From Nocardia sp. NRRL S-836 (GTDB taxonomy: Bacteria; Actinomycetota; Actinomycetes; Mycobacteriales; Pseudonocardiaceae), in contig NZ_LGDY01000047.1 of NCBI RefSeq assembly GCF_001279525.1, forward strand, positions 62,001-126,000: 64,000 bases of DNA, read 5' to 3'. The notes beneath the pieces are model-generated. The model was given only the letters and a program-made list of their open reading frames with translations. It made no database searches and was not told the origin of the DNA. This document shows, piece after piece, positions 38,009 to 47,219 of the stretch. Every line of letters begins with the position of its first letter. Within the stretch, counting starts at the first letter, position 1. The translations under genes were made by a program, and so were the position numbers.

Positions 38009-38547
38009 GGCAGGTATGGCATTGCCCGCGGTTCGGCTGGAGGCGAGACGAGCGGTTCACCCGGCCAGAAGGGACCTTCCGCGACGAACTGGCGAATATG
38101 TCCGGTCAGCTCGTCCAAGTGCTGCTGGCGGTCGTCTGGTCCTGCCTGGGAACGTGAGCCGTCAGGGTGGTACAGCTCGTGAACAGTGTTCGGTCCGCTG
38201 CCTACGAGCAGAGCCGTCAGCTGAGGCAGCCCCAGTGGCATCGCATCGCAGCCTTGGCTGCGGGCGAGACCGACCACCGCGTCCACGGTGGTTTCCCAAT
38301 CACCGACCTGCGACCAGAGGCGTCCGCCATCGAGCTCGAAGGTCAATGTCGACAACGGAACGAGGCAGCCGGATGTGCGACCAGGAAACTCGGTGAGGCA
38401 TCGGTAGATCCTGCCACCGTCGGGCTGTGGCACCGCCGGGTGCAGCAAGGTCAACGCATGCACGATCGTTGCGTTGATCGGCACAGGATGTTGCGGTGAC
38501 ACATACGGTTCGTGCAACGCAAGCAGGTAGACGTCCTTGACCCTCAC
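37993..38547 (-). CDS. 184-aa protein of unknown function
   Basis: GTG 38547 follows gaggggaaacc, a good RBS; ATG 38604 is a less supported alternative. Alpha/beta sequence with MPLGLPQLTALLVGSGPNTV and ELTGHIRQFVAEGPFWPGEP; no membrane segment or catalytic motif. It is convergent with the RHS tip and overlaps the end of the preceding + frame by 16 bases. A role as immunity to the RHS tip is conceivable only from position. Confidence 0.6.
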   Translation of the reverse strand: MRVKDVYLLALHEPYVSPQHPVPINATIVHALTLLHPAVPQPDGGRIYRCLTEFPGRTSGCLVPLSTLTFELDGGRLWSQVGDWETTVDAVVGLARSQGCDAMPLGLPQLTALLVGSGPNTVHELYHPDGSRSQAGPDDRQQHLDELTGHIRQFVAEGPFWPGEPLVSPPAEPRAMPYLPYSGR

Positions 38548-38643
38548 CGGTTTCCCCTCTTCCAAGATCGACCGCCGCGAACGATCACAGCTCTCGATGG
38601 CCATTCTGGCGTACCGCCGACTGTTCTTTTGGGTCGGTACAAA

Positions 38644-39000
38644 ATGGCGATCGGCGTCGACCGGGCCGCCGCGATCGTGCGCACCCCTGACGGCGAGACG
38701 ATCACCCTGCTCAACCCCACCATCATCGAGTCCGCCGGCGAGGTCGACGAGCACTACGAAGGGTGCCTGTCGTTCTTCGACGTCCGCGGCCAGGTCCCCT
38801 GCGCGCACATCATCCACGTCGAGCACACCACCGTCGACGGCGACACTAAGATCACCGTCTTCCACCGCGGTGTCGCACGCCTCGTGCGCCACGAGGTCGA
38901 CCACCTGCACGGCCTGCTCTACACCGACCGGATGCGCGCCGGCGTCACCCCGATCCCGGTCGAGCAGTACCGCGGCACCGGCACGACCTGGAAATACTGA
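38644..39000 (+). pseudogene. def: 5'-truncated peptide deformylase
   Basis: From ATG 38644 the product reads AIGVDRAAAIVRTPDGETIT, then the PDF motif II EGCLSFF and motif III RHEVDHLHG with the metal-binding HExxH-like pattern, ending PVEQYRGTGTTWKY. The N-terminal 70 or so residues, including motif I (GxGLAAxQ), are missing: just before GVDRAAA the sequence is unrelated. Without motif I the enzyme should be inactive. Normal PDF removes the formyl group from nascent N-termini. The break lies beside the start region of the divergent 184-aa gene. Confidence 0.8.
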
Positions 39001-39216
39001 CCGAACTCGCGCAGGCACACCGCCACACGCACGACCGGTCCACCGGTCAGGCGGTCGCCGTCACACCGCGCCGCGTCGACGATCAGCGTGGGCACCGGCG
39101 ATTCCGTCGTCCGGGACGACGCAGTTGTCACGAACGATCCTCAACCCGGCAACGCCGGTGCCCGCCCGAGACCAGGCATGCCACGAGTCACCGGCGCTCA
39201 ACTGGCGTAGCTGACC

Positions 39217-39627
39217 GTGACCACCGAACCGCCCAAGGACGCCGACTCGATCGCGATGCTGGCAGCCGCGGCCGACACCGCGGTGGCCGCGCCGGACCAG
39301 CGGGCCGACGAGGCGGCCGACGCGGTGCTGACCACCTTCACCGCCACCGTGTCCCCCGGTACAGGCGAAACCCGCCACCCGGTAACGGCGCTGCCCGGTG
39401 GCGCGGCCAAGCCGACCGGTCCGCTGGCCACGGCGATGGCGCACCTGCGCGCCGCGTCCGGCTACCTCAGCCTGGGCGACCACGCCGAGGCCGGGCGATC
39501 GCGGACAACGGGACGTCGTGGACCTCGTCTCCCGGTGCCGCGCAGGCGAATGGCGCCGGTGCGCGAGGTGATGGCCACGTCGTCGAGGTCGAGCACTTCG
39601 CACTCCTCGACCCGTGCGTGGGCGTAG
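39217..39627 (+). CDS. Doubtful 136-codon frame
   Basis: GTG 39217 opens an Ala-rich sequence (VLTTFTATVSPGTGETRH, then AMAHLRAASGYLSLGDHAEA). The first 90 codons could be a real protein; the last 45 are antisense to a recombinase relic and look random. No RBS of note. Probably a fragment or chance frame. Confidence 0.3.
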   Translation: MTTEPPKDADSIAMLAAAADTAVAAPDQRADEAADAVLTTFTATVSPGTGETRHPVTALPGGAAKPTGPLATAMAHLRAASGYLSLGDHAEAGRSRTTGRRGPRLPVPRRRMAPVREVMATSSRSSTSHSSTRAWA

Positions 39628-39745
39628 GGCATCACCGCGATGATCGCCGCGTCGCGTTCATCTCGGCGGACGGAGTCCCGCTCGACCTTGCCCTGCTCGA
39701 CAGGCTCCAGTGCGTCGCGCTCGCACTGACTGGTGCTAAGCTGGG
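39490..39745 (-). pseudogene. Tyrosine recombinase (XerC/D-type integrase) fragment
   Basis: Reading the minus strand: RDAAIIAVMPYAHARVEECE, VLDLDDVAITSRTGAIRLRG, then a frame change and GDEVHDVPLSAIAR. This is the part of phage-type integrases that holds the first catalytic Arg (YxxGxRVxE; here AHARVEE). The C-terminal HxxR and Tyr are gone. It shows that an integrating element or XerC-like gene once stood here. Confidence 0.7.
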
Positions 39746-39916
39746 CGCTCTTCCCCGCTGCCGCGGGGGTGTTGCACAGATGGTCGACAGCGCGCCGCGT
39801 GTATCGCCACGCGCGTCTGCTTTCCCCGCTTCAGCGGGGTGTTCTCGTTCTCCGTTACGCATCGGTGTTCGGACGGACATCCGTTTCCGATCGCTCCCCG
39901 CACATGCGGGGCAGGC
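39743..39916. CRISPR. Three regularly spaced hairpin units resembling decayed type I-E repeats
   Basis: CCCCGC-tgcc-GCGGGG at 39753, CCCCGC-ttca-GCGGGG at 39824 and CCCCGC-acat-GCGGGG at 39896. Spacing is 71 and 72 bp. Units 1 and 2 share flanks (ctt before, gtgtt after), close to actinobacterial I-E repeats of the type 'cttCCCCGC...GCGGGGgtgttcc'. A true I-E array has a 61-bp period and no cas gene is in the window, so this is at best a degenerate or pseudo-array. An RNA hairpin series or chance in GC-rich DNA are alternatives. Confidence 0.35.
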
Positions 39917-39960
39917 CTGCGTCGAGCGCGGCCGCCATGACCATGAGGAGTACCTCCGCT

Positions 39961-41123
39961 GTGTCCACTGAGAAACCGCTGCACGACGATGTTCCGCTCG
40001 ACCACGCGTGGCTCATCGGCCGGCGCACGTACGTGCGCTGCCCCAAGGGCTCCCAGCTCGACCAGGAGCTGATCGCGCTCGGCGCGAGATGGGACTGGGA
40101 CCAGCGCGCCCGCTGGGTCGGCACACCGGCCAAGCGTGACCGGGTACGGGAACTGGTCACTGCCGACCAGGAACGTCACAGGATCAGCGTCGAGGCCAGG
40201 CAGCAGGTGCTCGACGCCGGGCGATGGGTGCTGGTGCCACGTAAGCACCGCGCCGCCGTGTTCTTCGAGCGCGCCGGCGAGCTCGGAGCAGTTTGGGATC
40301 AGGCCAGATACGGCTTCGCGCTGCCCAGTGAGGAAAGCCGCGCCGCTCTGCAGCACGAGCTGGACGCGTGGGTGGAGCAACAGCGGGTCGAACAGGAACG
40401 CACCGAGGCCGAGCAGGCCGAGCAGCGGCGCCTCGAGGCGCAGGAGCAGACCCGCGCGGCAGCCGAGGCACAAGCAGCAGCCACCGCCCGGGTCATTGCC
40501 GACAGCGGCCGCATCCTCACCGGCGACACCGTGCAGCAGCACGAGGTCAGCACGGCCTACATGAACACGGTCACCGCGAACAGCGCGGCGTGCAGGATCG
40601 GCACCGTACGCACATTGCGCGACGGACGTCGCGGCCTGATCGTCGGCCGGAAGATCTGGTTCACCAGTGAGCACGACGCCTGCGACCTCGACTGGCACCG
40701 GGACGCACCCGATCAGGCGCACTGGAACTTCCGGTACACGCTGGAGATCGTCGAGCCGACCGCGCAGGAGGTCCGCGCCGACGCCGAGGCCGCTGCTGTT
40801 CGCGCTGACGCCCTGGAAATCGCCGCGGTGTTCGCCGAGTTGGGGAGGCTCGGCCGTCACGTCGAGGGCCGGCCCGCCAGGATACTCGACCCGGAACGCC
40901 GGGCGTCTCATCGTTCAGCGTCGGCACGGTGGTGCTCACCGCCGACGGCCGTGTGGTGTGGCACCACCCCGGCTTCCAGGACGACTATGTCGCCACCGAG
41001 GCGGTCACCACCGATGTCGAGCTGGTGGCGCGCGTCCGCGCACTGCTCGCTGCAGGCACCCGCACCCGCACCGTCCACGACCAGCTCACCTACACATACG
41101 AGGTCACTTGTGGACCTGCGTGA
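39961..41123 (+). pseudogene. Coiled-coil protein gene with a frameshift
   Basis: GTG 39961 follows gaggag. The N-terminal part (RRTYVRCPKGSQLDQELIAL, GARWDWDQRARWV) resembles the small DUF5710-type module of mobile-element proteins. A long Glu/Ala/Gln coiled coil follows (EQERTEAEQAEQRRLEAQEQ), then a beta-rich part with RRGLIVGRKIWFTSEHD. Near 40885 the frame must change by one base: after that VSSFSVGTVVLTADGRVVWH and TRTRTVHDQLTYTYEV read well to a TGA at 41123. Pseudogene or sequence error. The next gene overlaps its end by 14 bases, so it was the first gene of a pair. Confidence 0.6.
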
Positions 41124-41469
41124 GATCGACATCGACGGCGACGTGTTCGAGCTCAACGAGTACGCGGGCGTCGTCGCCGCGCTGCTGCTCCAACTCGCTC
41201 CACAGACCACGGACTTGGTTTCTCGCAAGACACTTCGAGACGCGATGGCAACGGCGTTGCCCTGGGGCGGCGGGCAGTTTCGCGACAAGGGACACCCAGC
41301 TTCACGGGCGGTCCAGGCGGCCATGGGCGATCTGGAGAGGCTCGCGGCGGCCCACCGGCTGGGCCAAGACCGGACGGCTACGGTGGCCGTGCTGGACCGG
41401 GCCCTGCTGGTCCGGATCGCCGCTCTGTGGGGACGTTCCGGCGAAGCTCCGCGAACACCGCAGCGATGA
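41110..41469 (+). CDS. 119-aa protein of unknown function
   Basis: GTG 41110 lies inside the end of the previous gene, with gaggt before it. Sequence IDGDVFELNEYAGVVAALLL, RKTLRDAMATALPWGGGQFR and AVLDRALLVRIAALWG: soluble, helical, no recognised motif. Translational coupling with the coiled-coil gene is likely. Confidence 0.6.
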   Translation: MDLREIDIDGDVFELNEYAGVVAALLLQLAPQTTDLVSRKTLRDAMATALPWGGGQFRDKGHPASRAVQAAMGDLERLAAAHRLGQDRTATVAVLDRALLVRIAALWGRSGEAPRTPQR

Positions 41470-41578
41470 TCTCGGTGACGGCGTTACCCCGATCGGGGGG
41501 ACACGGCGGTTTCCGGTCAGGTGGCAGATCACGCCGCTCGTCCACGACTGTGCTCACTCATGCCCTCGGGTCGGGCCG

Positions 41579-42040
41579 TCAACTGGCAGACGCCTGGCCT
41601 GAGTGGTGGGATCGCATCATCTGGCCGAGCGTCAGTGCCGCGTGGACGATGTTGGCCAGCGCGGTGTTCCGCTCGTGTTCCTCAAGTGCGAGCATCCACT
41701 CGATCACGCCCTCGACCGCTTCGTAGTCTCCCTTGGTGGCGTAGGCGAGCGCCCCGTTGAGCATGTCCACCGGCCGACCCAGCGACGCGGGCTCTTCCGG
41801 GTCGTCGTCGTGCTTCTGCGCCGCGAGCAGCTCGTCGCCGTAGACGGCGAGGAACGGCCGTACGGCCTCCATGCTGTGCTCGATCAGCGCCACCCAGAAC
41901 GCATCGATCCGCGACGGACCGACCTGCCGCACGATCGCCTCCAGCGCCACGAGCATCCGGTCCTCACCGACCGGAACCTCCATCGCCGTTACCACCACGT
42001 CCCGTGCGATGCGCAGCAGCTGATCCCGATCTTCGTACAT
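41579..42040 (-). CDS. 153-aa helical protein of unknown function
   Basis: ATG 42040 follows ggggggcg. All-helical sequence (DRDQLLRIARDVVVTAMEVP, RIDAFWVALIEHSMEAVRPF, VIEWMLALEEHERNTALA). No membrane segment or family recognised. Followed after 105 bases by the opposing + gene at 41110-41469. Confidence 0.6.
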   Translation of the reverse strand: MYEDRDQLLRIARDVVVTAMEVPVGEDRMLVALEAIVRQVGPSRIDAFWVALIEHSMEAVRPFLAVYGDELLAAQKHDDDPEEPASLGRPVDMLNGALAYATKGDYEAVEGVIEWMLALEEHERNTALANIVHAALTLGQMMRSHHSGQASAS

Positions 42041-42099
42041 GACGACGCCCCCCAGCGTTCGTGTTGATCTCCCGTCGACCGTACACAGCGCTTGAGGGT

Positions 42100-42540
42100 C
42101 TAGGCGCGGGCGGTGCTCGACTGGACCTGGTCGATCAGTACGTCCAGGTCGGTCACCGGCGGGATGTCGGCCGCCAGGCGGTCCACCATCCGGTCCGTCT
42201 TCGCGACGTCGCGGCGCTTGCGCCGCCGCGCCGGCATGGCGGCGATGCAGACTGTGCCGCCCTCCGTGCGGCTGATGGCGAGCACGCTGACCCGGTGTCG
42301 CACCACGGGGCGGGCCGGATCGAGGAAGAACTGCTCGAACACCACCGGCGTCGCCGTCCCACCCAGTCCGGCCGCGTCGAACTCCGCGTGGTCGAACCGC
42401 AGGACCGACCGTCGTGCGACCCCGTCCTTGCCGCGGTTGCCCACCAGCATGATCGCGACACCCTCGTCGGCGTTGACGAGGACGTCGCCTGCACCAGCAC
42501 CCTCAAAGAGCCGGGACAGCATGAAGTACCTCGTCTCCAT
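42100..42540 (-). CDS. 146-aa protein of unknown function
   Basis: ATG 42540 (METRYFMLSRLFEGAGAG) gives a compact alpha/beta protein (DVLVNADEGVAIMLVGNRGK, VVFEQFFLDPARPVVRHRVS). The frame is open to 42765 but that part overlaps the divergent signal-peptide gene. Separated from the next - gene (ending 41579) by 59 bases, so they may form an operon. Confidence 0.6.
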   Translation of the reverse strand: METRYFMLSRLFEGAGAGDVLVNADEGVAIMLVGNRGKDGVARRSVLRFDHAEFDAAGLGGTATPVVFEQFFLDPARPVVRHRVSVLAISRTEGGTVCIAAMPARRRKRRDVAKTDRMVDRLAADIPPVTDLDVLIDQVQSSTARA

Positions 42541-42670
42541 AGCTGGAGTGACGTGGCGCTCGGCGCACAGTTCCTTACGCGCCAATGAGAGCAGTGGCAC
42601 CAGTGACAGCACGCACACCGCCACGGTCAGGGCGTCGAACAGCGCCGGACGGGTCAAGCTGGGGACTGCG

Positions 42671-42967
42671 TTGGGGGTGGCTGCGCTAGTGGTTGTCACG
42701 GTTTCCACGTCAGCATCCGCCGCCACGATCTCACATGGTTCTGACAAGGCGGAAGCCAGTGACACGCAGGCCCGAGCCTACGACGGCGAGTACGACAACA
42801 ACGGGGTCTACGCAGACGTGTACACCCTCAACGGCGGGCACTACTCGGTGTGGGACGGAAACGGCGCAGACGGAAACTGGGGGCCGTGGTCGGGAAACGG
42901 ATCCCGGATCACCAAGTTCCGGGTGTGCGAGGACCGGGTGGGCTGCTCCGCTTGGGTCAACCTGTAG
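42671..42967 (+). CDS. Small secreted protein with signal peptide
   Basis: The start is uncertain: TTG 42671 (gggga before it) gives 98 aa; a better signal peptide would start 15 bases earlier, where the codon is GTC. Hydrophobic core ALVVVTVSTSASAA with an AxA cleavage site. The mature part of about 75 residues is Gly/Asn/Tyr/Trp-rich (YDGEYDNNGVYADVYTLNGG, VWDGNGADGNWGPWSG) with a pair of Cys near the end (RVCEDRVGCSAW), likely disulphide-bonded. Divergent from the gene ending at 42100. Confidence 0.65.
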   Translation: MGVAALVVVTVSTSASAATISHGSDKAEASDTQARAYDGEYDNNGVYADVYTLNGGHYSVWDGNGADGNWGPWSGNGSRITKFRVCEDRVGCSAWVNL

Positions 42968-43308
42968 ACCCCCTTCTGTGGAAAGCCTTCCGTGGAAAGT
43001 CTTCCGGTCACTGGGATCCCGTGCGGGGCTTTCACGTTTACGCAATACCGAAATCCGCAGTCGGTTCTGACCTGCGTAGTCAGGTGCGGCAAGTACGGCG
43101 ACGGATGGCTCACGTCATCCACGGTCCCGTAGGCAGCGCGTCGGCGTTCACCTCGGCTGCGCCGTTCAGTCAGGTGAACTGGGCGTTCGCCAGAAGGAGG
43201 CTGACCGCGTCAGCGGCTACGTGTTCAACACCAGCAAGGTCTACATCTGAGGCCGGCACGGTGGCGGGTTCTCGTCGGGGGCCCGCCACCCGCTCGTTGG
43301 GGAGCCCG
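42968..43308. other. 341-bp gap with a gene tail
   Basis: Near 43199-43250 the frame EADRVSGYVFNTSKVYI ends in TGA and reads like the tail of a secreted protein whose beginning is scrambled. Otherwise nothing. Confidence 0.4.
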
Positions 43309-43755
43309 ATGCTCGTCAGATCATTGCCGGTATTGCTCTTCCTGATCACAACCGTATGCCGCGCGGAGGAGCAGCCACCGGTGCTCGTAGGACAAGTAGC
43401 GCTGCCATTGCAAGGCTTCGAACTGACCCCGGCGGAGTACGCGCAGATCCAACGGGCACGTATGCGGGCACGGGACGAGTGCATGCAACGAGGTTGCGCG
43501 CTGTGCGCAGGGCGTTGGGTGGTCTACGCCGAGGACGCGACGGCGCCGGGTCAGGGTGTCTTCGTCGAGTTCGCGCGGCTTAGTGCTCACCGAGCGCGAC
43601 CAACCTTCCTGGACATCAAATCTAGAGGACGCGCCTCGCCGAATGAGAGTGCGGTCGGTTTGTGGACCGTTCGGGTCGTGTTAGGCGGTCGGGAGGTTGA
43701 TCAAGGCCGCTGGGTGAGCGTACTGCATAGTGCGGTCACGGGGCATCCCAGCTGA
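43309..43755 (+). CDS. Secreted or lipid-free exported protein, 148 aa
   Basis: ATG 43309 follows ggggagc. Signal peptide SLPVLLFLITTVCRAEE, then LVGQVALPLQGFELTPAEYA and a Cys pair (RDECMQRGCALCAGRW). The motif 'lpL.gf.ltp.e...iq.A.....ecM' is seen at the start of many streptomycete exported proteins, most of them longer, so this one may be shortened. Role unknown. Confidence 0.6.
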   Translation: MLVRSLPVLLFLITTVCRAEEQPPVLVGQVALPLQGFELTPAEYAQIQRARMRARDECMQRGCALCAGRWVVYAEDATAPGQGVFVEFARLSAHRARPTFLDIKSRGRASPNESAVGLWTVRVVLGGREVDQGRWVSVLHSAVTGHPS

Positions 43756-43811
43756 TTTAATAACGATGTTTGTTAGAGCGCATCAACACGACACAGTCGC
43801 GACTGCGTCAA

Positions 43812-45092
43812 CTACTGGCCATTCAGTGCATGCCAAAAGTCGTTCAACCTGCGACGCTCGCGATCGTCGCGCTCAGCCTTCAGATTCAAGTCTGGCATGA
43901 GTTCGGGTTGTCGAATGGCGTTGTTGATAAGGCCGATTACCGTCCTCGTTTCAATAGCCCCCAAAAGGGCTTCGCCGTTTAGTGCGTGTGATTCTAAAAT
44001 TGCGCTCCGAGCGACGGACGACCTCTCGATGAGACTACTTCTCTCCAGGAGCAATGCGGCGCGATACCGCGGAAACCTGGGACTCGTTCGGCGCAGCCAA
44101 AACTCTGCTGCCGTGAGTGTTGCAGCATTGTTTGGTTCCGGCACAAGCGACTGCGGTAGGTAGCCATCGTGAAGGGCACCTAGCAATAGCCATTCGTAGT
44201 CTTCCTTTGAAAGTTGAGGTCGAAGATTGAGCTGGTCGACTGCATGCCGAAGATCGGTGTACTCGCAGCCGAGAAACAACTTGATCTCGGGCGCTATTTG
44301 CCAGCGTTCACGCAGGCCGCGAAGAGCGTTAAGTATCTGCTCCGGCGTCATCCGCGCGTACATTCCGAGATCTGCCGCCGTCGCGAATGCAAGAGCCTCT
44401 ACCAGCCTTGACTTGATCGCGCGATACGTTTCATGCGTCTGATCTGTCACTTGAATGACGCTGCTATGGTCTCCGGGAAGCGCGCCATAATAGCCACTAT
44501 CAAACATGCTCAGCGCCGACTTGCGTGTCACTATACCGTCTGACTCTGCCGTGTAAACCCAGATTGGAATCGGGCACGAGTTGTCCGTTAGCTTATGTGT
44601 GTACGCCACGTACTGAAGGACTATTCTTCTGGTTTTGTCTATCTCTTTTTCAAGAGGGCGTAGCGAGCGCTCCTGCGGCTGCCTCCAAAGCGGAATCATC
44701 TTCCTTAAAAGGGAGAGAAATTCCGAACCCTCGTTCGGGCAAGAGATCATGGCAACCGAAGATATTCGCTGGAGATCTTTCGCTCTACCTTCTGCGACTT
44801 CGCTAGCCAAGTAGTTTTGTACGACCAGGCCGCCCATGCTGTGTGAAATAAGCACGACTTGACTGCCCTCGGACACATTGTTGGATAGCCAGGTTCGCAA
44901 CCTTAGTCCGAGCGTGTCGATGCTCGGTATTCGCCTTGTCGGCCACCGCCTAATCACGGGTGAATCATACTGAAAGTACTTCACATCTATGTCATCGAGA
45001 TCTGGATCCAGTGCGATCAGGGAGGCGAGAGGCGTCCACACCGCCGGACTGGAAAACAAACCATGTACGAATACGACCACAACTCCGGCCAT
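43812..45092 (-). CDS. Alpha/beta hydrolase (lipase-like) with C-terminal helical domain
   Basis: 426 aa from ATG 45092. The hydrolase fold shows VVVFVHGLFSSPAVW, the nucleophile elbow SHSMGG with Ser85, ESDG with Asp185 and PGDHSS with His209: a complete triad. Residues 1-235 are the enzyme. The last 190 residues are helical (MTPEQILNALRGLRERWQIA, EDYEWLLLGALHDGYLPQ) and unlike lipases; they could be an effector-associated or oligomerisation part. Base composition is clearly lower in GC than the neighbours, a sign of transfer. Likely substrate is an ester or phospholipid; in a conflict context such hydrolases can attack membranes. Confidence 0.8.
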   Translation of the reverse strand: MAGVVVVFVHGLFSSPAVWTPLASLIALDPDLDDIDVKYFQYDSPVIRRWPTRRIPSIDTLGLRLRTWLSNNVSEGSQVVLISHSMGGLVVQNYLASEVAEGRAKDLQRISSVAMISCPNEGSEFLSLLRKMIPLWRQPQERSLRPLEKEIDKTRRIVLQYVAYTHKLTDNSCPIPIWVYTAESDGIVTRKSALSMFDSGYYGALPGDHSSVIQVTDQTHETYRAIKSRLVEALAFATAADLGMYARMTPEQILNALRGLRERWQIAPEIKLFLGCEYTDLRHAVDQLNLRPQLSKEDYEWLLLGALHDGYLPQSLVPEPNNAATLTAAEFWLRRTSPRFPRYRAALLLERSSLIERSSVARSAILESHALNGEALLGAIETRTVIGLINNAIRQPELMPDLNLKAERDDRERRRLNDFWHALNGQ

Positions 45093-45367
45093 GGCGCACT
45101 TCCTGTCGTCATTGCAAAGGTGTCCATCCTAGGTGTAGATCGGACTACTGGCGCGAATGTTACTGGGAGTGGATCTTTAGCGTTTGGGTCTTCCATGCAT
45201 CGACGGGATACTGACCTGTCTGCTCATCGGCATGACCGGAGGTTCCGGAACACATCACAGGTGATGAGCAGATCCGAGGTGCGGTAGGAACGCTCCGAGG
45301 CTGCATCGCCGACCACCTGAGGGCTGCGAGCGGTGCAGCAGCCCACAGCCCGCTCCGGTGTGTCGGC

Positions 45368-47124
45368 TTGATCAGTGCAGAGAAGCTGCTGCAGACCGTG
45401 ATCACCCCGGCCCGTCGGGAACTGGCCGCGGTGATCACGCCGCTGCTCGCCGCGGAGGACACCGCCGCGTGGGTGGATCCCCAGCTCTATCAGCGCGTGG
45501 TTGTCGTGCACGACCGACGCGACAAGCTCGACCTCGACCAGCACGACACCGCGCTGCTGACCCGGATCCATGACCGCTTCGTCGACGCAGGCGCGCACCT
45601 CGACCCCGCGGCGCAGCACGAACTGCGGGTGCTCGACGTCCGTGAGGCCGAGCTCGAACGCGCCCTGGACGCCCGGATGTCGGCCGGGTTGCACGCCGCG
45701 GCCGTGCACGTCACCGACCGCGCCGAACTCGCAGGCCTGGACGACGACGAGATCGCCGTGGCGGCCGCGGCCGCCACCGACCGTGGCCTTCCCGGCTGGG
45801 TACTGACACTGGCCGCGCCCACCGTGCAGCCGATCCTGGCCCGACTCGCGCACCGAGGCCTGCGGCACCGCGTCCACGAGGCGTCGATCTCGCGGTGCTC
45901 ACGAGGCGGCGACAACGACACCCGCGAGCTGCTGGTGCAGCTGTACCGGCTGCGGGCGACCCGCGCCCGGCTGCGGGGCTTCGCTCACCACGCCGAGGCG
46001 GTGCTGTCGCGGCAGACCGCCGGATCAGCCGAGACCGTCACCGCCCTGCTGCACGCGCTGGCGCCCCTGGCCGCGGGCAAAGCCGCCGAGGAGGACGCCG
46101 TCCTCACCGACAGCCGCATCGCCGCCGACCGGCTCTACCTGGCCCAGCAGGCCCGGCAACGCCACCGTCGTCCCGACCGGCACTCCGGTGATGCCCGCGA
46201 GTACCTGCCACTCGCCGCGGTCCTGACCGGTGCGCGGAAACTGGTGCAGCACCTGCACGCAGTGCACCTCACCGAGCGCACCGACCTTCCCGTCCACGTC
46301 CCCAGTGCGCGCGTGTGGGAAGCGGTTGCCGAGGACGGTCGGCACCTCGGCATGGTCCTGGTCGACCTGCACCAGCGAGACGGCAAACGAGCCGGGGCAT
46401 GGACCACCGAGATCACCGCCCAGTCCCAGCTGCTCGGCCGGCGTGCCCTGGTGTGCATGTCCCTGAACCTGCCCCCGATACCGCCCGGCGGCGGCGACGT
46501 CGTGCTCACCGTGGACCAGGCCGTGACCGTGTTCCACGAGATCGGCCACGTCGTGCACGCGATGGTCTCCGATGTCCGCTACCCCTCCCACAGCGGATTC
46601 GCTCACCTTCCCCACGACATCGTGGAAGCACCCGCGGTCATTCACGAGATGTGGGCGCTACACCCCCACGTCCTGACCCACTACGCCCGCCACCACCTCA
46701 CCGGCGAGCCGATCCCCATCGGCCTCGGGATCACCGAGCTCATCCCGACGCGCCACGGTGTCGGCTACCGGATGGTCCAAGACGTCGCCACCGCGTTGCT
46801 GGATCTTGCCTGGCACAGCATCGGCCCGGACGACGAGACCGGCAGCGTGGACGAGTTCGGCAGCGGGTCCTGGCCGCCGCCGGCCTGGCCGACAGCCTCC
46901 CGCCCCGCTACCTGAGCAGCTTCTTCCGCCACTCCCTGACCGGTGACTACAACGCGACCTACTACGCCTACGTGTGGTCCGACGTCCTCGCCGCCCAGTT
47001 CCTCAAATGGGATGAATGTGTTCCCTGGCTGAAGGAAACCATGGCGCTGGACGCTCTTGGAGCCGACCGGTTCCCCGTCCCGGACCCGGCCCCGTTCCTG
47101 GCGACCCTCGGGGTTGCCGACTAG
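45368..47124 (+). pseudogene. M3-family metallopeptidase with frameshift and truncated N-terminus
   Basis: TTG 45368 opens the frame. AVTVFHEIGHVVHAMVS holds the zinc-binding HExxH (about residue 390) and EAPAVIHEMWALHPHVL matches the M3 'E...' ligand region. The frame breaks near 46868: one base shift restores RVLAAAGLADSLPPRYLSSF and YYAYVWSDVLAAQFL, the normal M3 end, to a TAG at 47124. About 100 N-terminal residues of standard M3 enzymes (near 680 aa) are missing. Thimet-like oligopeptidases degrade short peptides in the cytoplasm. The single shift could be a sequencing error. The 275-bp upstream gap to the divergent hydrolase shows no gene. Confidence 0.75.
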
Positions 47125-47219
47125 GTTTCCGCAGCACAGGCCCGGTCCCGAGCGACCGGGCCTGTCGCGTGTTCGAGTGCGGGCGTCACATGCGCAGCCC
47201 TGGCAGCGATGATCACCCT

